Positions 7,740 through 13,116 are shown, counted from the first letter of the stretch. The stretch: 13,162 bases of DNA from CAZEPT01 sp964514225 (GCA_964514225.1 CAZEPT010000019.1:1-13162), one strand, 5' to 3'. Notes: generated from the sequence alone by a model not told the origin. A program made the numbers and translations.

Positions 7740-8144
7740 TTAATTATTAATATTTTCTTTTTGGCACACTGTTTCGTGATCTACAGCATCTGAGGCGAGA
7801 ATCATTCCGCAGATACTGCATCGTTTTATCCATCGACTGTGCCTACAATTCTGTATTTTTATTTGCTCGGCACTCATCTTGATAAAGTCATACGATCCTC
7901 TGAATTTTTCTCTGTACTTGTTTTTCTTTCTTTCTCGATAAATCACGACTACTTCATGAGGCATCATTTTTAATACTCGGACCCTACGTACCCACCCGTT
8001 GTATCTGACATGAAAATAAATAGTGCTTCTATGAACATTGAAAATTGCTGCTATCCAGGAGATTCTCCATCCCTGTTCAAATTTATGGTGTGCATCATCT
8101 ATTTGAAGAGCATTTAGTTTGTATATTGCGTTTACTTTTTTCAT
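7740..8144 (-). CDS. Small HTH protein with a C-terminal zinc-ribbon-like Cys cluster
   Basis: A 134-residue, very basic protein. Residues 12-48 look like a helix-turn-helix of the resolvase/transposase kind (DDAHHKFEQGWRISWIAAIF, then NVHRSTIYFHVR as recognition helix). A basic linker follows (VRRVRVLK, RERKKNKYREK). The C-terminal 35 residues contain C-x10-C-x2-C, then a histidine and a last cysteine, plausibly binding zinc. It probably binds DNA, but its target is unknown; a regulator or a homing-type accessory factor are both possible. It is coupled to the cytosine methyltransferase gene by an ATGA overlap (8141-8144), so it might regulate or assist modification. The HTH call is by motif appearance. 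Confidence 0.75.
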   Translation of the reverse strand: MKKVNAIYKLNALQIDDAHHKFEQGWRISWIAAIFNVHRSTIYFHVRYNGWVRRVRVLKMMPHEVVVIYRERKKNKYREKFRGSYDFIKMSAEQIKIQNCRHSRWIKRCSICGMILASDAVDHETVCQKENINN

Positions 8145-9241
8145 GACATTCCTGAGGAGAAAAGTCTCCCTGCTATTGCGCGGACCACATTTACGGTTAC
8201 TGCATTTCCGAGTGTTTTATATCTTTGAGTGTCGCTTATGCCTTCAGTCCAGTTATCTGGAAATCCCTGAAGGCGTTCGCATTCCATTGGAGTGAGCCTG
8301 CGTATCTTTATTTTTTTCGACCATACAAGCGGTGTCTGACCACCACCCATTCCCATTGCCTGTGTGAGTGTTGGTGATATGCCATCCTTCCTTGGCTTTT
8401 GGTGTGCTTGTAATCCACCGACTGCGTATAAGCCTGTTTTAGCCCCCAGACCGCCTGCTTGGCTTGCGAGTGTTGTTGAGATTCCTTTAGGGTCATACAC
8501 TCGGTTACCTTGGCTACCACCTATGATTTGACGTGGCGATCTTTCACTAACATAAGTTCCGTTTGAGTCTGCGGTAACACGTGTCGTGATGGTTGGTAGG
8601 ACAATATCCTCGCTGTGGTTTTTGGTGAAAGGAAATATTTTTGATCTGGTTTCTTTTCTAAAATGTCCGACAATGAATACACGCTCACGGTTTTGAGGGA
8701 CTCCGAAATTCTTGCTGTTAAGCACTTGCCATTCCAAGTCATACCCCAATTGAGCAAGCGTGGAGATAATTGTTTTGAAAGTGTTGCCACTGTCATGAGA
8801 TAGCAATCCTTTGACGTTTTCCAATATGAACATTCTTGGTTTTTTACTTTTGAGAATCCTAGCGATGTCAAAGAAGAGCGTTCCTCTAGTGTCTGCAAAG
8901 CCTTTTCTTTTTCCAGCAATTGAGAAAGCCTGACATGGAAATCCACCGACCAGTAAGTCAAAGTTTGGGAGTTTGTTTGCTTTGAGTTTTGTGATGTCTC
9001 CATAGTTTTTATGATTTGGGAAGTGTTTTTCATAGATCTTGATTGCGTACGGATCAATCTCGGAGTATCCAATACAAGAGAATCTGTCATCACTGAGGTT
9101 ATCGAATTTGCTAGATTGTCTTTTCTTATCTCTAGCTCTTTGACACCTCTGTTTCTTGTTCTTAGTGCGCATGATTTCATAGGCTTGTTCAATCCCTAGT
9201 TCAAATCCGCCAATACCAGAAAATAAACTGAGGTACTTCAT
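8141..9241 (-). CDS. C5-cytosine DNA methyltransferase
   Basis: A 366-residue protein with the full C5-MTase motif set in order: motif I LFSGIGGFELG (6-16), motif II around YSEIDPYA, motif IV GGFPCQAFS with catalytic Cys 103, motif VI ENVKG (141-145), motif VIII QNRERVFIVG (183-192), motif IX RRLTPMECERLQGFP (314-328), motif X GNAVTVNVV (345-353). It methylates cytosine C5 with S-adenosylmethionine; target unknown. A basic insert (about 25-50) lies between motifs I and II. The target-recognition region (213-308) carries three related segments (see findings). It overlaps the HTH gene by ATGA and starts 3 bases from the RusA gene stop. With no restriction enzyme partner visible, protection from host restriction is the likely role. 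Confidence 0.95.
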   Translation of the reverse strand: MKYLSLFSGIGGFELGIEQAYEIMRTKNKKQRCQRARDKKRQSSKFDNLSDDRFSCIGYSEIDPYAIKIYEKHFPNHKNYGDITKLKANKLPNFDLLVGGFPCQAFSIAGKRKGFADTRGTLFFDIARILKSKKPRMFILENVKGLLSHDSGNTFKTIISTLAQLGYDLEWQVLNSKNFGVPQNRERVFIVGHFRKETRSKIFPFTKNHSEDIVLPTITTRVTADSNGTYVSERSPRQIIGGSQGNRVYDPKGISTTLASQAGGLGAKTGLYAVGGLQAHQKPRKDGISPTLTQAMGMGGGQTPLVWSKKIKIRRLTPMECERLQGFPDNWTEGISDTQRYKTLGNAVTVNVVRAIAGRLFSSGMS

Positions 9242-9244
9242 ACG

Positions 9245-9661
9245 TTAGATATCCAAGGTGATGCTTATCTCAACTCGACCTTTTCCATCCTGTGAATAGT
9301 GAGATTCAAAGCTACCATCAAGAAATTTGTCATTTTTAAATAATGCATCTGCTATACCTTTGAAGATGTTGTCAGGATCTCCATGTATGCCATTCATCCA
9401 GAATATTTTTATATCCATTCGTGCTTTTGATGCGGAGCTTGTTGTAAACGGTTGAACATCTATCAAAATCTTTTTGCCTGCATGCATGAGGTATTCTGGA
9501 TAGTCCGCATAGAACCATTTGCGAACGTATGTTTTCCATGCACTGTATCTCCGAGCTTTTGGAAGCCAGAGTGCGCGACCCACGACTCTCATGTATGGAA
9601 TAGGATTGCCGTGCCAGTCTTCATTATTTCCCTTTACCGTAAATGTGATTATTTTTTTCAT
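9245..9661 (-). CDS. rusA: RusA-family Holliday junction resolvase
   Basis: A 138-residue protein, near the usual 120-140 of the family. RusA resolves four-way junctions as a metal-dependent dimer. The acidic catalytic cluster is seen at GDPDNIFKGIADAL (94-107: Asp 95, Asp 97, Lys 101, Asp 105) and at DKFLDGS (Asp 111, Asp 115). This matches the D-x-D-N...K...D-A-L...D pattern of RusA. Upstream is an N-terminal strand and a basic region (LPKARRYSAWKTYVRKW). Its ATG overlaps the stop of the replication gene as ATGA (9658-9661). Next to the replication initiator, it probably processes branched replication or recombination intermediates before packaging. Confidence 0.9.
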   Translation of the reverse strand: MKKIITFTVKGNNEDWHGNPIPYMRVVGRALWLPKARRYSAWKTYVRKWFYADYPEYLMHAGKKILIDVQPFTTSSASKARMDIKIFWMNGIHGDPDNIFKGIADALFKNDKFLDGSFESHYSQDGKGRVEISITLDI

Positions 9662-10548
9662 ATGGTTTTATTGATTATTAATTTTTCAAGAAACTGTTTC
9701 TTTAATGCTTCAAAGCGCTCGATCATCGCCTTGTTTTCTTTTGTGCCTACGTACTTGAATCTCTGAGTTAAGTCATCAAGTTCTTTCCAGAACCTTGGAT
9801 TGTTGCGCATGTTATCTACCAATCCATTGAGGACCGTTGCTGACAAGAATGTGCTTATACTTGGAGAAAGATTTCTGAAGTGGCTTGATCCTAGGAAATA
9901 CAGAATCAATTTTTCTAGATCGTCTTCGGTGAGTGTGTTGGTATCGATTACACGCTTGAGGTTTTTTCCATCAGCCTTGGTTATTGCCACACTGATTCCT
10001 CGTGTCTGTTTTGCTGTATTATGAAAATATTCAACGAGTCTTGAATGGAGACTTCTTTCTTTTTTTGGGAGCGCAGTCACTGACTGCGTATTACTTTCTT
10101 TCTCTTTGTTTCCTAGGTTTTGTGTGTTCACTACCTGAACCGCTTTCGGTCTAGTAGCTGAACCACTTTTGGTATTGCCACTATACTGGTTCACTAGCTG
10201 AACCACTTTATCCACATCCATTGAGAGATTGATTTGGTAGAAGTTTCCCTTGGTTGTTGCTCTAACAATTACTGCATCCGCTTGAGCAAGATTTTTGAGT
10301 CCTTTTGCAACTGATGCACGTGCCAAACCTGCCCCATAATCAAGGACTTTGCCGGTACGATCCTTTATGCCATCTATAAATTGCGAGAAGCTTATTCGAT
10401 CAGATTCTTTATGGAATCCAAAAGTTCGCCTGCAAATATACAGAAGACATCGTCCCTCGGCTTCCGGCAATCGAGGGATTACTAGATCCAGAATTACATT
10501 CGGGACCTGTGTGCTATTTGGTATTAAGTTGTTTTTGTGTTCATACAT
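9658..10548 (-). CDS. Phage replication initiator, O-protein type
   Basis: A 296-residue protein. The N-terminal part (IPNSTQVPNVILDLVIPRLP, then GRCLLYICRRTFGFHKESDRIS) is the winged-helix domain of the phage replication protein O family, which binds origin repeats. Residues 1-110 form this domain and a polar linker spans about 110-160. A helical C-terminal domain (165-296) probably contacts the host helicase loader or helicase. The DNA coding for the linker contains iterated repeats (10126-10207), as in lambda, where ori lies inside O. AAAAAACT precedes ATG with no Shine-Dalgarno. It is coupled to rusA. No helicase or loader gene is visible in this window. Confidence 0.88.
   Translation of the reverse strand: MYEHKNNLIPNSTQVPNVILDLVIPRLPEAEGRCLLYICRRTFGFHKESDRISFSQFIDGIKDRTGKVLDYGAGLARASVAKGLKNLAQADAVIVRATTKGNFYQINLSMDVDKVVQLVNQYSGNTKSGSATRPKAVQVVNTQNLGNKEKESNTQSVTALPKKERSLHSRLVEYFHNTAKQTRGISVAITKADGKNLKRVIDTNTLTEDDLEKLILYFLGSSHFRNLSPSISTFLSATVLNGLVDNMRNNPRFWKELDDLTQRFKYVGTKENKAMIERFEALKKQFLEKLIINKTI
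10126..10207. repeat. Three iterons inside the replication gene: candidate replication origin
   Basis: Three copies of an 18-20 bp unit, plus-strand core CTACCTGAACCGCTTT at 10131-10146, TAGTAGCTGAACCACTTT at 10152-10169 and CACTAGCTGAACCACTTT at 10192-10209. CTGAACC begins at 10135, 10158 and 10198. Copies 1 and 3 are also inverted repeats (GTTCA-5-TGAAC, GGTTCA-5-TGAACC), as expected for a dimer-binding site. Spacings of 23 and 40 are not multiples of three. The middle copy therefore encodes different amino acids, so conservation acts on DNA and not on protein. A T-rich stretch (10090-10130) adjoins, a possible melting region. Confidence 0.65.
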
Positions 10549-10562
10549 AGTTTTTTATGAAG

Positions 10563-10599
10563 AGAGAAAGCATCGATAAGCCCTATCGATGTTTTCTCT
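10563..10599. terminator. Long hairpin between the tRNA-like RNA and the replication gene
   Basis: Two 7-8 bp arms, AGAGAAA/TTTCTCT and CATCGATA/TATCGATG, are separated by a single G/T position and close a 5-nt loop. In plus-strand RNA the odd position is a G-U pair; in minus-strand RNA it is an A-C mismatch. Following bases are pyrimidine-rich on both strands (CTCTCTTC on the minus strand) but lack a true U-tract. It could end or protect the tRNA-like transcript, or end an antisense one. Confidence 0.4.
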
Positions 10600-10602
10600 G
10601 TT

Positions 10603-10734
10603 GTAAGTCTGGTGAGGATTTGCACCTCACATGACAGTATTAATTTCTCGACCTGCGAGGTAACTGTCTTACGTGTAGTCCCATGGACTTTTCACGCGTG
10701 CCATAAGCGTCTACCTATTCCGCCACATGCTTAC
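10603..10734 (-). ncRNA. tRNA-Leu-like structured RNA with an enlarged anticodon/variable region
   Basis: Minus strand. A bacterial Leu-type D-arm, TGGCGGAATAGGTAGACGC, has its GCG/CGC stem. A T-arm of 6 bp (GTGAGG/CCTCAC) encloses loop TGCAAAT (10612-10630). The outer ends GTAAGCATG (10726-10734) and CAGACTTAC (10603-10611) pair at 7 of 9 positions. Between the D- and T-arms are about 76 nt instead of about 33. They form one hairpin with AGTCC/GGACT closed by 3 nt (10677-10689) inside CGTG/CACG, and a second long arm GACAGT/ACTGTC (10633-10668). No 7-nt anticodon loop, Leu anticodon or CCA end is evident. It is a tRNA mimic, a decayed tRNA, or an intron-bearing tRNA; I cannot tell which. Confidence 0.5.
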
Positions 10735-10736
10735 CT

Positions 10737-10757
10737 TCGGGAGCGCTTCGCCCCCGA
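10737..10757. other. GC-rich 9-bp hairpin 5' of the tRNA-like RNA
   Basis: TCGGGGGCG and CGCTCCCGA (minus strand) pair over 9 bp with one G-U pair and a 3-nt loop. It starts two bases upstream of the tRNA-like 5' end. No U-tract follows, so it is a structural or processing element and not a terminator. Confidence 0.45.
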
Positions 10758-10758
10758 T

Positions 10759-10819
10759 CTCAGCCCTCGTGCCACTGCGACCAGGGCTGAGTCAGTGGCC
10801 AAGCTAACTACTTGCCACT
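10759..10819 (-). other. Interleaved complementary segments (pseudoknot or switch) after the ATPase gene
   Basis: Minus-strand order: AGTGGC (10814-10819, last codons of the ATPase gene), GCCACTG (10793-10799), CTCAGCCCT (10783-10791), CAGTGGC (10771-10777), AGGGCTGAG (10759-10767). CTCAGCCCT/AGGGCTGAG is a perfect 9-bp pair. GCCACTG can pair perfectly with CAGTGGC, across the first pair (pseudoknot order), or with AGTGGC upstream. The intervening loops are only 1, 5 and 3 nt. Both helices at once may be strained, so mutually exclusive folds are equally likely. Confidence 0.5.
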
Positions 10820-12004
10820 TGTTACAGCCTTGCGGACGCTGACAGTGGACTTCTTCGGTTTATCTTCTTTGGATTCTCGAAGATCTTTTTCGAATTTTTC
10901 CATCGGAGTTGGTTCCGGTGGAAGTTCACCTTTTGCTTCTGCAATCTTCTTTTGAGTAAATTCTTGAATCTTTGCGTATCCGTCTTCTAGAGCTTCTGGA
11001 TGCATCGCTTCAATTGCGGACCAGCTTCTAGTTCCGAATGCGTACTCAAGTGCATCAACTTTATTTTTCTTTTCTGCTGCACTTGTACTTGGCCAGATTG
11101 ATACTAGGTATCCTTCAATTTCTTCTAGCCATCGCTTTTTCTCATTTACCCATTTGCGTTTATCTTCTTCGGTTCGGATCAGTTCACCAGCATCTCGCTC
11201 TGTTGGACTGAATCTTGCAGCTACAGGATCTTTGATGACCGCTTCAATAGCTGGAGCAAAATCTTCATATGTTGGGTTTTTGAAAACCTTTCCATCAAGT
11301 AGATTTCCTCTACCTTTGAGGACAGTGGCTTGTCGCCATACTTCACGCTTTTTTCTTTGAATGAGTTCGTGTCGTTCCATAAGTACCAAGACATCGAATT
11401 CGTATGCGGCGTTTTTCTCAGCCTGCATTTTTACTCCTGTCTTAGTAAATTCTTTACGACCATCCTCATCTACTTCTTGCTCCATTCGGTCAGACACTCG
11501 ACCTGTTGCAATGATGTGCAATGGTGACTGTACCAATGGGATTGAGAAGTATTTATTCCATTCAGACTTGATTGACATCCAGTCTTGAATTTGGAATGTT
11601 TGGCGGTTAAGCTTTCGCTTATACGCTTCTTGGAAGTCCATCCAGATGTGAGTGATACTGTCGATCACTACAATGTCTGAATATCCTTCCGAGCAGATTT
11701 TCATTGCTGTTACCAAGTCTGCGAGTGAGTGTGTCTCACGTACCACCGCTTCTACTCCATGCTCTTGAAAAAGAGGGACTAGAAACTTTGATGCTTTCTC
11801 GGTATCAATAAGGACAATGGGTTTCTTGCTCTTGATCTTTTTGTGAAGACCGATTGCTACTAATGCGGCACTCCAGCTTTTGCCGGTACCTGGCTCTCCT
11901 TCAAATGCTGCTTTGAAGTAGGGCTTTGTGTTTCCAATTGCGGTGAAGAAGTTTTCTTCTTGTGCAACTGGGACCACTTTTCTTTCTAATATTTGTGTTG
12001 TCAT
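10808..12004 (-). CDS. RecA-like P-loop ATPase (Sak4-like recombination/annealing factor)
   Basis: 398 residues from ATG 12004. Walker A GEPGTGKSW is at 36-44, 'VLIDTEKASKFL' at about 64-75 and Walker B DIVVIDSITHIW at 110-121. Later come IIATGRVSDR (near 170) and a charged helical C-terminal part (from about 270) with a P/E/K-rich tail. The P-loop, the acid after strand 2 and the VVIDS core fit phage RecA-like AAA ATPases, including Sak4-type annealing proteins. Its place beside replication and RusA genes supports recombination. The open frame extends to 12115, but that part overlaps the upstream gene and a hairpin. The ATG at 12004 has the A-rich leader (TAGTAAAAACT) seen at other starts here. 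A DNA-packaging or helicase-loader role is less likely. Confidence 0.82.
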   Translation of the reverse strand: MTTQILERKVVPVAQEENFFTAIGNTKPYFKAAFEGEPGTGKSWSAALVAIGLHKKIKSKKPIVLIDTEKASKFLVPLFQEHGVEAVVRETHSLADLVTAMKICSEGYSDIVVIDSITHIWMDFQEAYKRKLNRQTFQIQDWMSIKSEWNKYFSIPLVQSPLHIIATGRVSDRMEQEVDEDGRKEFTKTGVKMQAEKNAAYEFDVLVLMERHELIQRKKREVWRQATVLKGRGNLLDGKVFKNPTYEDFAPAIEAVIKDPVAARFSPTERDAGELIRTEEDKRKWVNEKKRWLEEIEGYLVSIWPSTSAAEKKNKVDALEYAFGTRSWSAIEAMHPEALEDGYAKIQEFTQKKIAEAKGELPPEPTPMEKFEKDLRESKEDKPKKSTVSVRKAVTSGK

Positions 12005-12056
12005 AGTTTTTACTATTGACTCCACGAAGAGGTCTTGATACGATGTATCTGTATGT

Positions 12057-12090
12057 AAGAGTCTCCCTTCGGGGGGTCTTTTATTTTTCT
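12057..12090 (+). terminator. Terminator-like hairpin reading rightwards, against all genes
   Basis: Plus strand: AAGAGTCTCCC, UUCG tetraloop, GGGGGTCTTTT, then ATTTTTCT. The stem has about 10 pairs, including two G-U pairs and one U-U mismatch. In minus-strand RNA the G-U positions become C-A mismatches and no U-tract follows. It therefore looks built to stop plus-strand transcription, although no plus-strand gene is present to its left. It sits between the ATPase gene and the gene upstream. Confidence 0.5.
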
Positions 12091-12344
12091 GCGAATAATT
12101 TTTTTCTCCTTTCACTGAGCGGTTCGACTAATTGCTCAATTGTTTCCTTCACAAGTCCTTCATGCAGAAGGCTGAATGCTTCATCAATCTGCTTTTGATT
12201 GTTAGGATCTAGGGTTGTGAGTTTTCCCATGAGTTCTCCAGTCCATTCGGCTATATTGTCGAGTGTCTCTGGCAGGATTCTTTCATCCACTATGCTCAAG
12301 GCTCTCTCCCTGAGGAGTTTCTTGATTTCCTGTTTGGTTGTCAT
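12081..12344 (-). CDS. Small helical phage protein, function unknown
   Basis: 87 residues from ATG 12344 (MTTKQEIKKLLRERALSIVD). Helical throughout: a charged N-terminal helix, a middle segment 'LPETLDNIAEWTGELMGKL' and a C-terminal amphipathic helix ending ERRKKLFAEK. I do not recognise the family. An upstream extension to 12446 is open but would overlap the SymE-like gene by 164 bases; the chosen start overlaps it by 62. Only a weak purine run (AAAAGAAAG) precedes the ATG. Its neighbour downstream is the RecA-like ATPase, so an accessory role in replication or recombination is possible but not shown. Confidence 0.7.
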   Translation of the reverse strand: MTTKQEIKKLLRERALSIVDERILPETLDNIAEWTGELMGKLTTLDPNNQKQIDEAFSLLHEGLVKETIEQLVEPLSERRKKLFAEK

Positions 12345-12567
12345 AGAGCTTTCTTTTGATCGCTTCTTTTTCCTTGAGTTTTTCCCTGCGCTGTAGGGAT
12401 AGCTTTTGGTTTTTCTGCAATCTGATTTCTTTAGGCTGATAATCAATATCGACTACATCGCCTATTCGCAATCGATACTTTTCTTCGAGCCATTTACCTT
12501 CGAGAATTAAGGCTGGTATGCCATATCGTCTGTAGGTAACTGCTCGGGTTTGCTTGAGTGATTTCAT
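12283..12567 (-). CDS. SymE/AbrB-fold-like small protein
   Basis: A 94-residue protein. Residues 12-50 (RRYGIPALILEGKWLEEKY, then LRIGDVVDIDY and EIRLQKN) match the pattern of SymE-type and other swapped-hairpin AbrB domains: 'P-x-I-x-L-x-G-x-W-L-x-x...G-D-x-V-x-V...I-x-L'. SymE is an SOS-induced, toxin-like protein of bacteria; AbrB-fold proteins are otherwise DNA-binding regulators. The C-terminal half (51-94) is highly charged and helical, then polar, unlike classical SymE. AGAGGG lies 9 bases before the ATG, one of the few plausible ribosome sites in the window. It probably binds nucleic acid; whether it is a toxin or an early regulator is unknown. The family call rests on motif appearance. 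Confidence 0.65.
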   Translation of the reverse strand: MKSLKQTRAVTYRRYGIPALILEGKWLEEKYRLRIGDVVDIDYQPKEIRLQKNQKLSLQRREKLKEKEAIKRKLYDNQTGNQETPQGESLEHSG

Positions 12568-12597
12568 ATAATGTCGCCCTCTCGGAAAGGCTTCGTT

Positions 12598-12948
12598 TTA
12601 TTTACCAATCTCAAGAGTTCCTGATGGTAGGTAGAGCTTGAAAAACTTTTTGATTTTTTCTCGATCTCCTTTTCCACCCACATGCCATTCGTTGATGTCT
12701 CGGAATGGTGTGCGGTCTTTGTAGTCGTATATGGTGATCACGGTTTTTCCATCGACTGATTTGAACATCCATTCAAATCGGACCTTCTCATCAAGTGGAG
12801 CCTTCCATTCAGATTCCTTTGAATCAGGAATCTGGTTATGCGGCATTCCAAATCTTTCAAGAAGATTGTTCGCTGATGTATGGACCGTTCCAATGCGACC
12901 GGTGCCGACTATTTCGCGCGGCTTTGCGATCGTGAATTCCATTTCCAT
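12598..12948 (-). CDS. Small early phage protein, function unknown
   Basis: 116 residues from ATG 12948; an ATG at 12942 has slightly better spacing to AGAG, so the start is uncertain by two codons. It is strand-rich, with 'FEWMFKSVDGKTVITIYDYK', DINEWHVGG (a W-x-V/I-G-G motif seen in many small phage early proteins) and a basic end KKFFKLYLPSG. Function is unknown and no catalytic motif is evident. It is the first gene after a terminator (13081-13106) and so probably the first of the replication transcription unit. Its leader is highly structured (12990-13056). The open frame extends upstream to a GTG at 13086, but that part is the leader and the terminator. Confidence 0.7.
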   Translation of the reverse strand: MEMEFTIAKPREIVGTGRIGTVHTSANNLLERFGMPHNQIPDSKESEWKAPLDEKVRFEWMFKSVDGKTVITIYDYKDRTPFRDINEWHVGGKGDREKIKKFFKLYLPSGTLEIGK

Positions 12949-12989
12949 ATCTCTTTTTGATTTCTTGGTTGTTAATGTTCGACCTTTGT

Positions 12990-13056
12990 ACTGCCACCAT
13001 AAAAAATGGCAGTCATGAGTGAACGGCTCGGGTGAACCGCGCACTCGTGACTGCCA
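12990..13056 (-). promoter_or_regulatory. Attenuator-like leader with three competing segments
   Basis: Minus-strand order: A = TGGCAGTCACGAGTG (13042-13056), an inner hairpin CGGTTC/GAGCCG, B = CACTCATGACTGCCA (13007-13021), a run of six T, then C = TGGCAGT (12990-12996). A and B pair over 15 positions with one mismatch and are followed by ATTTTTTATGG, a terminator layout. B's ACTGCCA can instead pair perfectly with C, which would break the A-B stem. It lies in the leader of the 12598-12948 gene. It may be an attenuator; the mismatch is a G-U pair in plus-strand RNA, so direction is not certain. Confidence 0.5.
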
Positions 13057-13080
13057 CGAAAAGTTGGGTATAAAAACAAA

Positions 13081-13106
13081 AGACACCCTTTCGGATGTCT
13101 TTTGAG
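13081..13106 (-). terminator. Rho-independent terminator of the upstream gene
   Basis: On the minus strand AAAAGACATCC and GGGTGTCTTTT pair over 11 bp with one U-G pair, closed by a GAAA tetraloop, then TTTTGTTTTTA (the tail runs to about 13070). The wobble exists only in minus-strand RNA. It ends the transcription unit entering from the right edge. Confidence 0.8.
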
Positions 13107-13116
13107 TAAAATTTAT

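Noticed and set aside
8308..9192. A long second open frame on the minus strand inside the cytosine methyltransferase gene (223 residues, then 70 more after one stop)
   Set aside because: It lies wholly within the clearly conserved methyltransferase frame, has no recognisable domain and a Ser/Thr/Lys-biased composition, and has no separate start signal.
10603..10800. tmRNA as an identity for the structured region
   Set aside because: Neither the conserved tmRNA 5' end nor a GGTTCGAATCC-type 3' arm is present, and no tag reading frame can be made out. The D-arm is of Leu type.
12005..12115. N-terminal extension of the RecA-like ATPase to 12115
   Set aside because: It overlaps the end of the neighbouring gene and the hairpin at 12057-12082. 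The ATG at 12004 has the A-rich start context shared by other genes.
12576..12597. Hairpin with a T-rich tail between the 12598 and 12567 genes as a terminator
   Set aside because: Only 5-6 weak pairs with several wobbles or mismatches. On the minus strand it holds the probable AGAGGG ribosome site of the SymE-like gene and has no U-tract after it.
12949..13086. N-terminal extension of the 12598-12948 gene up to a GTG at 13086
   Set aside because: The extension begins inside the terminator stem and crosses the attenuator-like hairpins; the peptide looks like translated non-coding sequence.
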